64,000 bases of DNA from JAWOLE01 sp035263845 (GCA_035263845.1 DATFQY010000075.1:1-64000), one strand, 5' to 3'. Counted from the stretch's first letter, positions 8,889-17,516 are shown. The notes: generated by a model not told the origin, from the sequence alone. Made by a program: numbers and translations.

Positions 8889-10357
8889 AGAGCCTCCAGG
8901 GATCGCGCGGCTTCCTCCTCGGCGGCGGCCGCTGCCCGGGCGGCGGCGGACTCCGGAGCCTTCACGACGATGACCGTGCAGTCGGACTCGGCGACGACCT
9001 GGGACGAGACGCTTCCGAGGTAGCGGCGCAGCGTCGAGCTTCCGCGCGAGCCGATCACGATCTGGTCTACGTGGTTGGCGCGGGCGAACTCGATGATCTC
9101 GTCGCCGGCGTCGGGCGCCTCCAGCACGTGGTAGGTGATGCGTTCGGGCGGGACGCCCAGCGGCCGAGCCCAGTCCTTCAGCTCGACCAGGCGCCGGAGG
9201 TGGAGGCTCCTTCCCTCCTCGTCGACGTTGACGTCCATGCCGATGCGCGACTGCTTCATCACCGTGACGCAGGCCAGCCGCGCGCCCGACTCCGTGTGCA
9301 GGACCCGCCTGGCGGCGAGGCGCAGCGCGTCCGTCAGCGCGGGCGAGGCTTGCGCCAGGTCGAGCGCGATCAGGATGATCGGCGCCCGCGAGAGCTGGTC
9401 CGACGCGGATTGGCCCTCCTCCGGCGGCTCCTCGCCGACCGCTCGGAAGCGGCGGCGCGCGACCGTGAGGAAGCTGTCGGCCGACATCTTGTCTGCTCGC
9501 CAGGAAAGCTTGACCTGTTCGGGATGCTGGAGCTGGAAGGCGAGCTGCGCCGCCGACTCGTAGCGGTTTCGCGGGTCGACCTCCAGGCAGCGCAGGATGA
9601 TCTCCTGGATCCAGGGAGGAACCGTCGGCGTGCGCGCCCGCGGCGGCACCGGGTCGCGGTAGAGGCGCTTGCGCAGGCCCCGGATGCTCGTCGGGTTTCC
9701 GAATGGGCGCTCGCCCGTCGCGAGGAAATAGAGGACGACCCCCAGCGAGAAGAGGTCGCTTCGCGGGTCGTTTCTCCGGTGGCGGACCTGCTCCGGCGAG
9801 ATGTACGGTCCCGTCCCCATCGGGACGCGGAACTCCTCGGCAAGGAGGTCGGGGAGTCGGTCATGCCGCGAAAGGCCGAAATCGATCAGGACCGCCTCGC
9901 CGGTCGGCCGGAACATGACGTTGCTGGGTTTCAGGTCCAGGTGGATGACGTGCTGGCTGTGAAGGTCGTGGAGCGCCGAGGCGACCTTCGCGCCGATCGA
10001 CGCGAGCTCCTCGTGGTTCAGCGGCGCGTCCGCCAGCCGGGCCCGGAGCGACGGCCCCGCAACGAACTCCATGACGATGTAGGGCTCGACGGAGAGGTCG
10101 CCCGCGGCGATAAACCGAGGCACGTGGACGCCCGACAGGGTCGGCAGGATCATCGTTTCGACCTCGAAGCCGACGATCGCCGTCGGGTCGTCGAAGTCGC
10201 GTGTCAGCGGCATTTTCATCGCGAGCGGCACCGGGAAGTCGGGCCGCGAGACGCGCCAGATCGTCGCCATGCTCCCCTCGTGGACCCGCTCCTCGAGGAG
10301 GAAGCCGTCGATGACGGAGCCGGGCTGGGGACGGGGCCTCGGAGCGGCCGCCGTCAC
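8885..10357 (-). CDS. Ser/Thr protein kinase fused to universal stress domain
   Basis: A 490-residue soluble protein. Kinase domain at about residues 17-300: a degenerate glycine loop (VHEGSMATIWRV), the ATP lysine K48 (LAMKM), catalytic loop HLDLKPSN at 139-146 (the Arg of HRD is Leu, so a non-RD kinase), DFG at 159-161, then GTGPYISPEQ. The C-terminal ~145 residues are a UspA domain with the ATP-binding pattern GSRGSSTLRRYLGSVSSQVV. The GTG start overlaps the stop of the phosphoesterase gene (GTGA), so the two are likely coupled. The Usp domain may sense ATP or stress and tune the kinase, which is inference. Confidence 0.88.
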   Translation of the reverse strand: MTAAAPRPRPQPGSVIDGFLLEERVHEGSMATIWRVSRPDFPVPLAMKMPLTRDFDDPTAIVGFEVETMILPTLSGVHVPRFIAAGDLSVEPYIVMEFVAGPSLRARLADAPLNHEELASIGAKVASALHDLHSQHVIHLDLKPSNVMFRPTGEAVLIDFGLSRHDRLPDLLAEEFRVPMGTGPYISPEQVRHRRNDPRSDLFSLGVVLYFLATGERPFGNPTSIRGLRKRLYRDPVPPRARTPTVPPWIQEIILRCLEVDPRNRYESAAQLAFQLQHPEQVKLSWRADKMSADSFLTVARRRFRAVGEEPPEEGQSASDQLSRAPIILIALDLAQASPALTDALRLAARRVLHTESGARLACVTVMKQSRIGMDVNVDEEGRSLHLRRLVELKDWARPLGVPPERITYHVLEAPDAGDEIIEFARANHVDQIVIGSRGSSTLRRYLGSVSSQVVAESDCTVIVVKAPESAAARAAAAAEEEAARSLEAL

Positions 10358-11097
10358 AGCCCGACCTCCAGGCGCGCGGCAAAAACCTGCGGCAGGCCGG
10401 CGCCGCGGATCTTCTCCGCCGCCGCGAGGTGGTCGTAGACGACGCGGTGCCAGGTCGCGGTGCTGGTCGCCGGGTCGAAGATCGCGTAGCTCGCCGCGGG
10501 GTTGCCGTCGCGGGGCTGTCCGGCCGAGCCCGGGATCGCGAGCCACCGGCGGCGAAGCGACAGCGGCACGCCGGTGCCGGGGACCGGGAGGAACGCGGCA
10601 ACGCGGCCGTCTCCGCCCATGTGGAAGAGCGTGGGCTCGTGGACGTGACCGCAGAAGGTCACGCGCCGCTCTGTCGCGCGCATGCTTCGCCCGGCATCGA
10701 AAGGCGAGGTGATGTACTCCCACTCGCGCGGAGACCAGGCGTTGGCGTGGACGTAGAGCCGGTCGTCTTCCTCCCAGGTCAGGGGAAGCTGGCGAAGGAA
10801 CTCCCCGTGGGCCGGCGTCAGCTGGTTGCGCGTCCACTCGATCGCCATCCGGGCCTCCGGATGCATCAGGGGTGAAGCTTCGGCGATCACGGCGTCGTCG
10901 TGGTTGCCGAGAACCGCGACGGCGCCCTTCTGGACGAGGCCCATCACCGTGTCGAGGACCCGCCCCGGGTCGGCGCCATAGCCGACGAGGTCGCCGAGGA
11001 AGACGAGACGCTTCGCCCCATTTCGCCGGGCGTGGTCGAGGCATGCCGCAAGCGCCTCGTAGTTGGCGTGCAAGTCCGACAGGAGAGCGATGCGCAT
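10354..11097 (-). CDS. Calcineurin-like metallophosphoesterase
   Basis: A 247-residue cytoplasmic phosphoesterase with all the metal-binding motifs: SDLHAN (D-x-H), GDLVGYG, GNHDD, VHAN and GHVHEP. The set and the length fit the YfcE/ApaH-like predicted phosphodiesterase group. The start is placed at the ATG giving MRIALLSDLHAN; a frame eight codons longer has no better ribosome site. Directly upstream of, and overlapping, the kinase-Usp gene, so the pair may act as kinase and phosphatase, although the substrate (protein or nucleotide) is unknown. Confidence 0.85.
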   Translation of the reverse strand: MRIALLSDLHANYEALAACLDHARRNGAKRLVFLGDLVGYGADPGRVLDTVMGLVQKGAVAVLGNHDDAVIAEASPLMHPEARMAIEWTRNQLTPAHGEFLRQLPLTWEEDDRLYVHANAWSPREWEYITSPFDAGRSMRATERRVTFCGHVHEPTLFHMGGDGRVAAFLPVPGTGVPLSLRRRWLAIPGSAGQPRDGNPAASYAIFDPATSTATWHRVVYDHLAAAEKIRGAGLPQVFAARLEVGL

Positions 11098-11139
11098 GTC
11101 GCGGAGGGCCCAAAATACCACCCGCGGGGTGAGGGGCCG

Positions 11140-12123
11140 TCAGCTCGTCTGCAGTTTCTGGTAGGCCATCTCGCGGAGGATCGCGATCCGCTTCGAGATA
11201 GGAGGGTGCGTCGAGAAGAGCTCCGCCAGTCCTCCCTCGCGCTGATTGACCGCGCGTCCACGCGGGTCTTCGATGCAGAGGTGGGCGACGCCCTGCTTGA
11301 TGGACTCCGTGGGCGCCGTCGCGGCGGAGATCTTCTCGAGAGCCGAGGCCAGCGCGAGCGGGTTGCGCGTCAGCTCCGCGCCCGAGGCGTCCGCCAGGTA
11401 CTCGCGCTCCCGCGAGACCGCCATCGCGACGAGCTGGGCGATGAGCGGAGCGAAGACGAGCGAAATGACCCAGACCACGAAGAAGAGAAGTGCGAAGAGT
11501 CCCCCGCCTCCTCCGCCGCCCTCCGAATCATCGCGCCTCCTCCCGCCGCCCCACCAAAGCCCGCGCCGGCCCCAGTCCGAGAGGAGGAGCACGGAGCCCA
11601 CGAGCGCCGCGACGACCGTCATCACGCGGATGTCGTAGTTCCGCACGTGCGACATCTCGTGGGAGACGACCGCCTGGAGCTCCTCGCGGTTGAGCGTCCG
11701 GAGGAGCCCCGCCGTCACCGCGATCGAGGATTTCTCGGGGCCCTTGCCGGTGGCGAAGGCGTTGGGGTCCGAGTCCGGAATGACGTAGACCTTCGGCTTG
11801 GGAAGTCCCGCGGCGATCGCCATCTCCTCGACGACGTTGTCGAGGAGCTTCTGCTGCGGGTCGCGCGGGTCGAGCGGCACCGCGTGCGTGGAGTCCAGGA
11901 CCGCCCGATCGCCGTCCTGGAGCGCCCACCACGCGGAGAATCCTCCCAGGCAGAGCGCGCCGAGGGTCGCGATCGGAAAGCCGGGACCCACGCCGGAACC
12001 GTAGAGGAACGCGTCGGCGCCCATGCCCAGGAACGCCAGGAAGAGGACGAAGCCCGCGAGGATCGTCCGCGTCCGGGCGATGTTCCGCTTCTGCTGGTCG
12101 TAGAGGTTGAGGGGCGTGTTCAG
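11140..12123 (-). CDS. htpX: HtpX-family membrane zinc protease
   Basis: A 327-residue protein when started at CTG (12123). The zinc motif is SHEMSHVRNYD, with two membrane helices before it and one or two after it (a glycine-rich loop near residue 200), and the typical C-terminal THPPISKRIAILREM. HtpX cleaves misfolded membrane proteins. The first ATG (12024) would delete the family's conserved N-terminus NLYDQQKRN and its first helix. In-frame codons upstream include no ATG, GTG or TTG for over 100 bases, but a CTG overlaps the lemA stop as CTGA. Translational coupling from a CTG start is therefore the best explanation. Confidence 0.87.
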   Translation of the reverse strand: MNTPLNLYDQQKRNIARTRTILAGFVLFLAFLGMGADAFLYGSGVGPGFPIATLGALCLGGFSAWWALQDGDRAVLDSTHAVPLDPRDPQQKLLDNVVEEMAIAAGLPKPKVYVIPDSDPNAFATGKGPEKSSIAVTAGLLRTLNREELQAVVSHEMSHVRNYDIRVMTVVAALVGSVLLLSDWGRRGLWWGGGRRRDDSEGGGGGGGLFALLFFVVWVISLVFAPLIAQLVAMAVSREREYLADASGAELTRNPLALASALEKISAATAPTESIKQGVAHLCIEDPRGRAVNQREGGLAELFSTHPPISKRIAILREMAYQKLQTS

Positions 12124-12704
12124 GCCTTCGGCCGGAGACTGAGATCCACCTGCGGGACCTCGCGCTCCGCGGCGTCTCGGATCTCGAAGAGCTCGACGGG
12201 CTGGAAGTTGAAGGTCTTCGCGATCATGCTGTCGGGGAAGATCTGCTGCGCGGTGTTGAAGCGCGTCGCGATGTCGTTATAGAACTGCCGCGCGAACCCG
12301 ATCTTGTTCTCGGTGGAGCTCAGCTCCTCCATCAGCGCCTTGACGCTCTCGTTCGCCTTCAGGTTCGGATAGTTCTCGGCGAGCGCGAAGAGCCGCGACA
12401 GCGTCTGCGTCAGGGCGTTCTCCTTTTCGGCGGCGTCGGCGACCCCGCGCGCGGCCACGGCGCTGTTGCGGGCCGCGATGACCTTCTCCAGAGTGTCCTG
12501 CTCGAACTGCATCTCGCCCTTGACCGACGCGATCAGGTTCGGGATCAGGTCGTGTCGCCGCTTCAACTGCACGTCGATCTGCTTCCAGGCGTTGACCACC
12601 TGGTTCTTCAGGGCGATCAGGTTGTTGTAGCGCCAGATCGCCCAGAGCACCGCGACGAACGCGAGCGCGATCAGGAAGAAGAAGCACCCGCCGATGGCTG
12701 CCAT
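12120..12704 (-). CDS. lemA: LemA family protein
   Basis: A 194-residue protein with one N-terminal membrane helix (residues 5-24) and the LemA core: YNNLIALKNQVVNAWKQIDV, RRHDLIPNLI, FALAENYPNLKANESV, and ARQFYNDIATRFN. The topology is probably a short N-terminal anchor with a helical domain outside the membrane. It is adjacent to htpX with a 4-base overlap, the usual lemA-htpX pairing; function is poorly defined but linked to membrane protein quality control through the partner. Confidence 0.9.
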   Translation of the reverse strand: MAAIGGCFFFLIALAFVAVLWAIWRYNNLIALKNQVVNAWKQIDVQLKRRHDLIPNLIASVKGEMQFEQDTLEKVIAARNSAVAARGVADAAEKENALTQTLSRLFALAENYPNLKANESVKALMEELSSTENKIGFARQFYNDIATRFNTAQQIFPDSMIAKTFNFQPVELFEIRDAAEREVPQVDLSLRPKA

Positions 12705-12779
12705 GTCCGCTGTCTCTCCTCAGTCTCTAATTACGAGAATTCGGGGGAAATGTTCAACCAACGGCTGACGGCTTGCGGC

Positions 12780-13904
12780 CTACGCGTTGAGTCCCTGGCG
12801 AAGCTCCCGCGCGAGGATCTCCACGGCGCTGCGGGTTCCGCCGGTCAACTTCTCCTTCCACACCGTTTCGGTCTCGAAACGGCGGTCGCCGATCGCCTCG
12901 CCCCACGGGCGCAGGGCCGCGTCGAGCTCGCCGGCGGACCATACGTCGCCGCCGCGGCTGCGGATCATCGCGATGACGTACGGGACGATCCGGATGAAAG
13001 CGCGCAGCGACGTCGCCGAGCGGATCGAGTACTTTCGACCCGCGAAGGCGACGGGGAAGGCGCGCGCGGCTGCCTTGAAGTAGTTCGAGAAGAAACGCCG
13101 GGCGTTTTCGCGGAACTCCTTGGAGATCCGGCCGCCCGCGGCGTCCATCGAGGCGAAGACGTCGCGAAGCTCGTCGGCGAGCGACGCCTGCGTGACGGAG
13201 CCCTTGCCGATGCCGAGCACCTTGATCTGGCCCTTCAGCGGCGAGTGCTCGTCCTCGTTCAGCGCGCGGATCACGTCGTGCGCGGCAGCGAGGTTCTCGT
13301 CGCGGTAGAGGCGGCGGCCCGACAGCGAGATCAGGTGCGACGGGTTCAACTTCGTGTGCTTGCTGTTGATCGTGACGAAGAGCTCGACGACCTGGTCCGC
13401 CGTCAGGTTGTCGAAGACGACGGCCGGGACCTGGAAGTCCTTGAGGTTGTGCTTCTCGGCGAGCTGGTGGAGGGCGAGGAGGCGGTGCTGGCCGTCGAGC
13501 GCCCGGAGGATGCCGGATTCCTCGGGCAGCTTCAGCGTACCGGAGTCGGCCCGCCCGGAGGAAGGGGCGAACTCCAACCGGCGGTCCGAGACGAGCAGGA
13601 CGCTTCCCGGAATCGCCGGCAGCGTCCCCGAGTCGGCGCACTGGAGGTAGTAAGAGACCAGCTCCTCGATCTTTTTCTGGATGATCGGCCGCTGGAAGGC
13701 CTGCTCGGAGGCCGCGATCTTCTTCTCCAGGAACTCCCAATTGACACGGGCGGTTGTCTTCTTTTTCCCCCGGGTCGTCTGGGTATGGGGGCCGAAGGAA
13801 AGGACCTCAAACCCAACCAGGGATTGCAGATCCGCGCCGGAGAGCAGCGCCTCGTAGAACCGGACGCCGAACTGGTTCAGCCGCAGCGAGGGTACCGACA
13901 GCAT
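12780..13904 (-). CDS. DGQHR-domain protein, DndB-like
   Basis: A 374-residue protein with the DGQHR motif (RALDGQHRLLAL, about residues 132-143) followed by VPAVVFDNLTADQVVELFVTIN, which characterises the DndB/DGQHR family. DndB proteins regulate DNA phosphorothioation operons, and other DGQHR proteins occur in defence islands. No dndA/C/D/E, restriction gene, integrase or other defence gene is near it, so it is an orphan here. It is divergent from the adaptor gene at 14039 across 134 AT-richer bases, and transcribed toward lemA/htpX. Function unknown. Confidence 0.78.
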   Translation of the reverse strand: MLSVPSLRLNQFGVRFYEALLSGADLQSLVGFEVLSFGPHTQTTRGKKKTTARVNWEFLEKKIAASEQAFQRPIIQKKIEELVSYYLQCADSGTLPAIPGSVLLVSDRRLEFAPSSGRADSGTLKLPEESGILRALDGQHRLLALHQLAEKHNLKDFQVPAVVFDNLTADQVVELFVTINSKHTKLNPSHLISLSGRRLYRDENLAAAHDVIRALNEDEHSPLKGQIKVLGIGKGSVTQASLADELRDVFASMDAAGGRISKEFRENARRFFSNYFKAAARAFPVAFAGRKYSIRSATSLRAFIRIVPYVIAMIRSRGGDVWSAGELDAALRPWGEAIGDRRFETETVWKEKLTGGTRSAVEILARELRQGLNA

Positions 13905-14038
13905 CGTCTGCCCCCTTAATGTCGCAGCGGATTATATGGGACAGGTTAACTGATTGAAAGAATTGAAGATTGATGGTTTTTGGGAATCGGTTTTCGATTA
14001 CGATACCATCCGATTAAACCTGAACCCGAAGTGAAGAA

Positions 14039-14806
14039 ATGAAGACGCTACTGGCAATCGGTCTTTTTTCGTCTTTGGTCGCCGGCCCTCCGCCGCCCGC
14101 CACGCCACCCGCGCCCGGCGGCGACGACGTCTTTCCGTCCAACCTGATGGTGGACCAGGACGTCACGGTCTCCTGCCACATCACCGGGATCATCGACCAG
14201 ATCCACGTGGATCGCGGGAGCGTCGTGACCAAGGGGCAGCCGCTGGCGACCTTGAACCTCGGGGAGTTCGACGCCGACGTCAAGCAGACCAAGGAGAGCA
14301 TGGAACTGGCCAAGGCCCAGCTGGACCGGACGAAGGCTCTCTCGGCGCAGAACGTCATCAGCAAGGCCGACCTCGACACGGCGAGGGCGCAGTACAACGT
14401 CGCTGTGGCCAACTGGGAAAGAGCCAAGGCCATCCGGGAGTACGCCGTCATCCGCGCGCCATTCAACGGCGTCGTGGCCGAGAAGTACGCGCGCCTGGGG
14501 CAGAAAGTCACCGAAACCGGAACGCAGCCGCTCTTCAAGATCGTCGCGACCGAGCCGCTCCTCGCGCGAATCTACGTCCGGGAGCAGGATCTCCTGAAAG
14601 TCAGGAAGGGGGACAGGGTCGACGTCGTGCCAGACAGTTTCCCCTCCGCGAAGACCACGGGCTCCGTTCAGTTCATCAGCCCCAACGTGGACCCGGCGAG
14701 CGGAACCTTCCAGGTCGTCGTCGCCGTGCACCGAGAGCCCACGCAGACCGTGCTTCGACCCGGAGTCGCCGTCAAGGTCTATCTCTCGAGCTCCCGCCGG
14801 CAGTAG
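14039..14806 (+). CDS. Periplasmic adaptor protein (RND/HlyD type)
   Basis: A 255-residue protein with a short signal sequence (residues 1-16) and the membrane-fusion-protein layout: a barrel-sandwich (lipoyl-like) half at about 40-75 (GIIDQIHVDRGSVVTKGQPL), a short alpha-hairpin (QTKESMELAKAQLDRTKA), the second lipoyl half (IRAPFNGVVAEKYARLGQKV) and a beta-barrel (ARIYVREQDLLKVRKGD). Such adaptors link an inner-membrane pump to an outer-membrane channel. No RND, ABC or TolC gene is next to it. Instead a histidine kinase and a sigma-54 regulator follow within 14 bp, so I place it in the leader-peptide system. The ribosome site is weak (GAAGTGAAG). Confidence 0.82.
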   Translation: MKTLLAIGLFSSLVAGPPPPATPPAPGGDDVFPSNLMVDQDVTVSCHITGIIDQIHVDRGSVVTKGQPLATLNLGEFDADVKQTKESMELAKAQLDRTKALSAQNVISKADLDTARAQYNVAVANWERAKAIREYAVIRAPFNGVVAEKYARLGQKVTETGTQPLFKIVATEPLLARIYVREQDLLKVRKGDRVDVVPDSFPSAKTTGSVQFISPNVDPASGTFQVVVAVHREPTQTVLRPGVAVKVYLSSSRRQ

Positions 14807-14819
14807 CGGGCAGGGCGCC

Positions 14820-15602
14820 ATGAGCGACAAGAAGCCGGAGTCGCCGCACCGCCTACGATCCGCGCTGGACCGCGTCCTCGTCCACGACATCAAGAACATG
14901 GGGTTCCGGCTCCAGATGCTCCTGTCGAACATCGACGAGCACTACGACGACCCCCAGTTCAAGAAGTCGGTCGAGGAGCTGCTCCGGACGACCGTCGATC
15001 GCCTGGACGGGATGGTCGAGCGCTTCGCCGCCCACGAGGACGCGCTGCTCATCAAGGTGGCGCTGGACTTGAACGGCGTCATCCGCGAGGTGGCAGCTGG
15101 CTCGACACGCCGCGCGACTCCGCCGGAGCCCGGCCGCGGCGGGGGATCCGAGCAACCCACGCTGTCACTCGCGCTGGGAGCCATCCCGGAAATCTGGGGA
15201 GATCCCTACTACCTGCGGGACGCTCTCTGGAGCCTGATCGACAACGCCATCGAGGCGACGCCGAGGGGGGGTAAGGTCGTCGTTCGCAGCTTCACCGACA
15301 TCAGCCGCAAACCAAACCGCGCGGTCGTCGAGATCATCGACAACGGCTCCGGGATGACCCAGGAATTCCTTCGCGAGCGCCTGTTCAAGCCGTTCCAGAC
15401 GACGAAGCCGCAGGGCGTGGGTCTGGGCCTCTCGACCGCCGCCGAGATCGTGCGTTTCCACGAGGGCAAGATCAACGTCCTCAGCCGGACCGTGAAACCC
15501 GGCGGGACCATCATCCGCCTGATCTTTCCGGGCATCGCTCCCGAGGCGGAGGCGAAAGAGGACGCCGAGCCGGTGGAGCCCTCGGGGCCGGAGACGACGT
15601 GA
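14820..15602 (+). CDS. Soluble sensor histidine kinase (PrsK/NtrB-like)
   Basis: A 260-residue kinase with no membrane segment and no recognisable sensor domain. The phosphoacceptor His is at residue 22 in VHDIKNMGFRLQML, similar to the HDIKN box of PrsK-type kinases. The ATPase domain has the N-box DNAIEATPRGG, DNGSGM and GVGLGLSTAAEI. The stop overlaps the start of the response regulator (GTGA), so it is almost certainly the cognate kinase. Signal input must come from a partner, possibly the adaptor encoded 14 bp upstream or the GAF protein at 20929; that is inference. The acidic tail (AEAKEDAEPVEPSG) is unstructured. Confidence 0.88.
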   Translation: MSDKKPESPHRLRSALDRVLVHDIKNMGFRLQMLLSNIDEHYDDPQFKKSVEELLRTTVDRLDGMVERFAAHEDALLIKVALDLNGVIREVAAGSTRRATPPEPGRGGGSEQPTLSLALGAIPEIWGDPYYLRDALWSLIDNAIEATPRGGKVVVRSFTDISRKPNRAVVEIIDNGSGMTQEFLRERLFKPFQTTKPQGVGLGLSTAAEIVRFHEGKINVLSRTVKPGGTIIRLIFPGIAPEAEAKEDAEPVEPSGPETT

Positions 15603-16975
15603 CCGCGGCCGAGTCCTCCGGCTCGATCGTCATCGTCGAGGACGATCCCCAGCTCCTCGATCAGCTCACCTGGTCTCTGAAGGGCCTCTTCGAAGTGCGC
15701 GGGGCGCGCGATGCCACGCAGGGCCGCGCGCTTTGCGAGAGCGACCCGGACCTCTACCTCTTCGACCTGCGCCTGCCGCCTTCCGGAACGATCGAGGAAG
15801 GGCTGAACCTCCTCCAGGACGTGCGGCGCCGCGACCCCGAGGCCACGGTCGTCATGATGTCGGGAGAGAAGGACCGGACCGGGGGCCTGCGCTCGATCGA
15901 GCTCGGCGCTTTCGACTTCTTCAGCAAGCCGGTGGATCCGAAGGAAATGCTGGTGATCCTGAAGCGCGCGCTGGAGCGCCGGCGCCTGGTCGAGGAGAAT
16001 CGCGAGCTTCGCCAGCAGGCCCTCATGGATCACCGCTTCGACAAGCTGATCGGCGCCACGCCCGTGATGCGCCGGCTCTTCTCGGAGATCGAAAAGATCG
16101 CCCCGTCGGACGCGACGATCATGGTCGTGGGGGAGAGCGGGACGGGCAAGGAGCTCGTCGCCCACTCGATCCACGAGCGGAGCCGCCGAAAGAACCGCCC
16201 CTTCATCGCCGTCAACGCGTCGGCCCTTCCCGAGGGCCTCGCGGAGGCCGAGCTCTTCGGCCATGAGAAGGGCGCATTCACCGGCGCCGTCGCGTCCAAG
16301 CCGGGCCGCTTCGAGCTGGCCCACGGCGGTACCCTGTTCCTGGACGAGATCGGGACCCTGTCGGCCGCGATCCAGGCCAAGCTTCTCCGCGTCCTCGAAT
16401 CGCATGAGGTCGAAAGGGTCGGCGGCCGCCATTCGACGCCGGTGGACTTCCGCCTCGTCTCCGCGACCAACGAGGACATGGAGGCGCGGGTCGCCGACGG
16501 CACCTTCCGCGAGGACCTCTTTTACCGGATCAACACGATCCCGATCCGGATCCCGCCGCTCCGCGAGCGGGCCGACGACCTCCCGCTTCTCTGCGACCAC
16601 TTCCTGGAGAAGTTCTCCACCCGCCACAAGAAACCGCTCCGCCGGCTCTCCGACGGCGTTCTCGAACGCCTGCGCTCCCATCCCTGGAAGGGCAATGTCC
16701 GCGAGCTCGAGCACGTGATCGAGATGCTGGTCCTCTTCGCCGAATCCGACGTCGTCCCGGAGGAAGACCTCCCCCGAGCCCTCCGCCAGTCCTCCGGCGG
16801 CCCGGCGGCGAAACCCTCCGGCCCCATCTCCTTCTCCAAGGCCGTCGAAACCTATGAGCGAAAGCTCTTAACCGACGCCATCGCCGAATCCGGCGGAGTC
16901 AAAGCCGAAGCCGCCCGCCGCCTGGGCCTCGACAGCAACCAGATCAAATACCTCTGCCGGAAGTACGGCATCTAG
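15599..16975 (+). CDS. Sigma-54-dependent response regulator (NtrC/PrsR type)
   Basis: A 458-residue transcription activator. The receiver domain is at residues 8-125, with phosphoacceptor D56 (LYLFDLRL) and conserved K110 (SKPVDP). The AAA+ domain has Walker A GESGTGKE (178-185), an intact sigma-54 contact loop GAFTGA (225-230) and Walker B GTLFLDE (244-250). A Fis-type helix-turn-helix lies at the C-terminus (AEAARRLGLDSNQIKYLCRK). All parts for sigma-54 activation are intact, and three consensus sigma-54 promoters follow within 1.4 kb, so these are its likely targets. GTG start overlapping the kinase stop. Confidence 0.94.
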   Translation: MTAAESSGSIVIVEDDPQLLDQLTWSLKGLFEVRGARDATQGRALCESDPDLYLFDLRLPPSGTIEEGLNLLQDVRRRDPEATVVMMSGEKDRTGGLRSIELGAFDFFSKPVDPKEMLVILKRALERRRLVEENRELRQQALMDHRFDKLIGATPVMRRLFSEIEKIAPSDATIMVVGESGTGKELVAHSIHERSRRKNRPFIAVNASALPEGLAEAELFGHEKGAFTGAVASKPGRFELAHGGTLFLDEIGTLSAAIQAKLLRVLESHEVERVGGRHSTPVDFRLVSATNEDMEARVADGTFREDLFYRINTIPIRIPPLRERADDLPLLCDHFLEKFSTRHKKPLRRLSDGVLERLRSHPWKGNVRELEHVIEMLVLFAESDVVPEEDLPRALRQSSGGPAAKPSGPISFSKAVETYERKLLTDAIAESGGVKAEAARRLGLDSNQIKYLCRKYGI

Positions 16976-16992
16976 GAGAGCCGCCGAGGAGG

Positions 16993-17019
16993 AAAAATTC
17001 ATCGGTGGGTGCAAAATCG
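16993..17019 (+). promoter_or_regulatory. Upstream element copy 1 (AATTCATCGG)
   Basis: AAAAATTCATCGGTGGGTGC, the first and most diverged of three copies of an element that precedes each repeat-protein gene. It lies about 60-80 bp before the sigma-54 promoter, a distance normal for an enhancer-binding regulator. Confidence 0.5.
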
Positions 17020-17076
17020 TCGTTCCGATTCCATCCCCCGGTTTGCTAAGCCACTGACCCAAAAGCGAGAGATGCG

Positions 17077-17091
17077 TGGCCCTGTTCTTGC
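17077..17091 (+). promoter_or_regulatory. Sigma-54 promoter 1
   Basis: TGGC-N7-TTGC (TGGCCCTGTTCTTGC), an exact -24/-12 core with GG-N10-GC spacing, 32 bp before the start codon of the small protein at 17123 and just after the sigma-54 regulator gene. Confidence 0.85.
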
Positions 17092-17122
17092 GGCTAGGAT
17101 TCCACTGGAAAGGAGGTGGCGA

Positions 17123-17437
17123 ATGGCGAAGGAAGTCAGGGTTCCGCTGACGGAGGCGCAGAGGGCGCAGGTCAAGGGAACCACCAAGCCGACCGGGGGG
17201 ACGGAGAGGGACTTCGGGTCGAGCCCCGAGCAGAAGGATCTGAGGGCTCAGGACACGATGGCCCAGATGGATCTGCGGGCTCAGGACACCAGCGTCCAGC
17301 AGGAGGATCTGTCGGCGGACCTGCAGTCGGTGGACACGAACATCGACTCCAACGACCTGTCGGCGGATCTGCAGTCGGTGGACACCAACATCGACTCCAA
17401 CGATCTGTCGTCCCAGGGCGGCGACGACGTCAGCTAA
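17123..17437 (+). CDS. Small leader-type protein A with 16-residue repeats
   Basis: A 104-residue protein of no recognised family. Its start MAKEVRVPLTEAQRAQVK matches the N-terminus of the two paralogues at 17678 and 18373. The rest is acidic and repetitive: two copies of DLRAQDT followed by two exact 16-residue units DLSADLQSVDTNIDSN (62-77 and 78-93), then a GGDDVS tail. There is no signal peptide and no cysteine. An AAAGGAGG site precedes the ATG. It has its own sigma-54 promoter and terminator. The conserved head and variable repeat body suggest a leader-plus-core substrate for the M50/HlyD proteins encoded opposite; that role is inference. Confidence 0.8.
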   Translation: MAKEVRVPLTEAQRAQVKGTTKPTGGTERDFGSSPEQKDLRAQDTMAQMDLRAQDTSVQQEDLSADLQSVDTNIDSNDLSADLQSVDTNIDSNDLSSQGGDDVS

Positions 17438-17462
17438 GACGCGGCCAACGAGGAACCCCAAG

Positions 17463-17487
17463 GCCCCGCGCAAGCGGGGCTTTTTTT
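17463..17487 (+). terminator. Terminator after protein A
   Basis: GCCCCGC / GCGGGGC stem with a 4-base loop followed by seven T: a canonical intrinsic terminator closing the first repeat-protein gene. Confidence 0.9.
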
Positions 17488-17516
17488 CGGCTGCTCTCGC
17501 GGAATGAAGGGGTTAA

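Noticed and set aside
12780..13904. DNA phosphorothioation (Dnd) island
   Set aside because: Only one DndB-like gene; no cysteine desulfurase, dndC/D/E or restriction genes, integrase or tRNA-edge insertion nearby.
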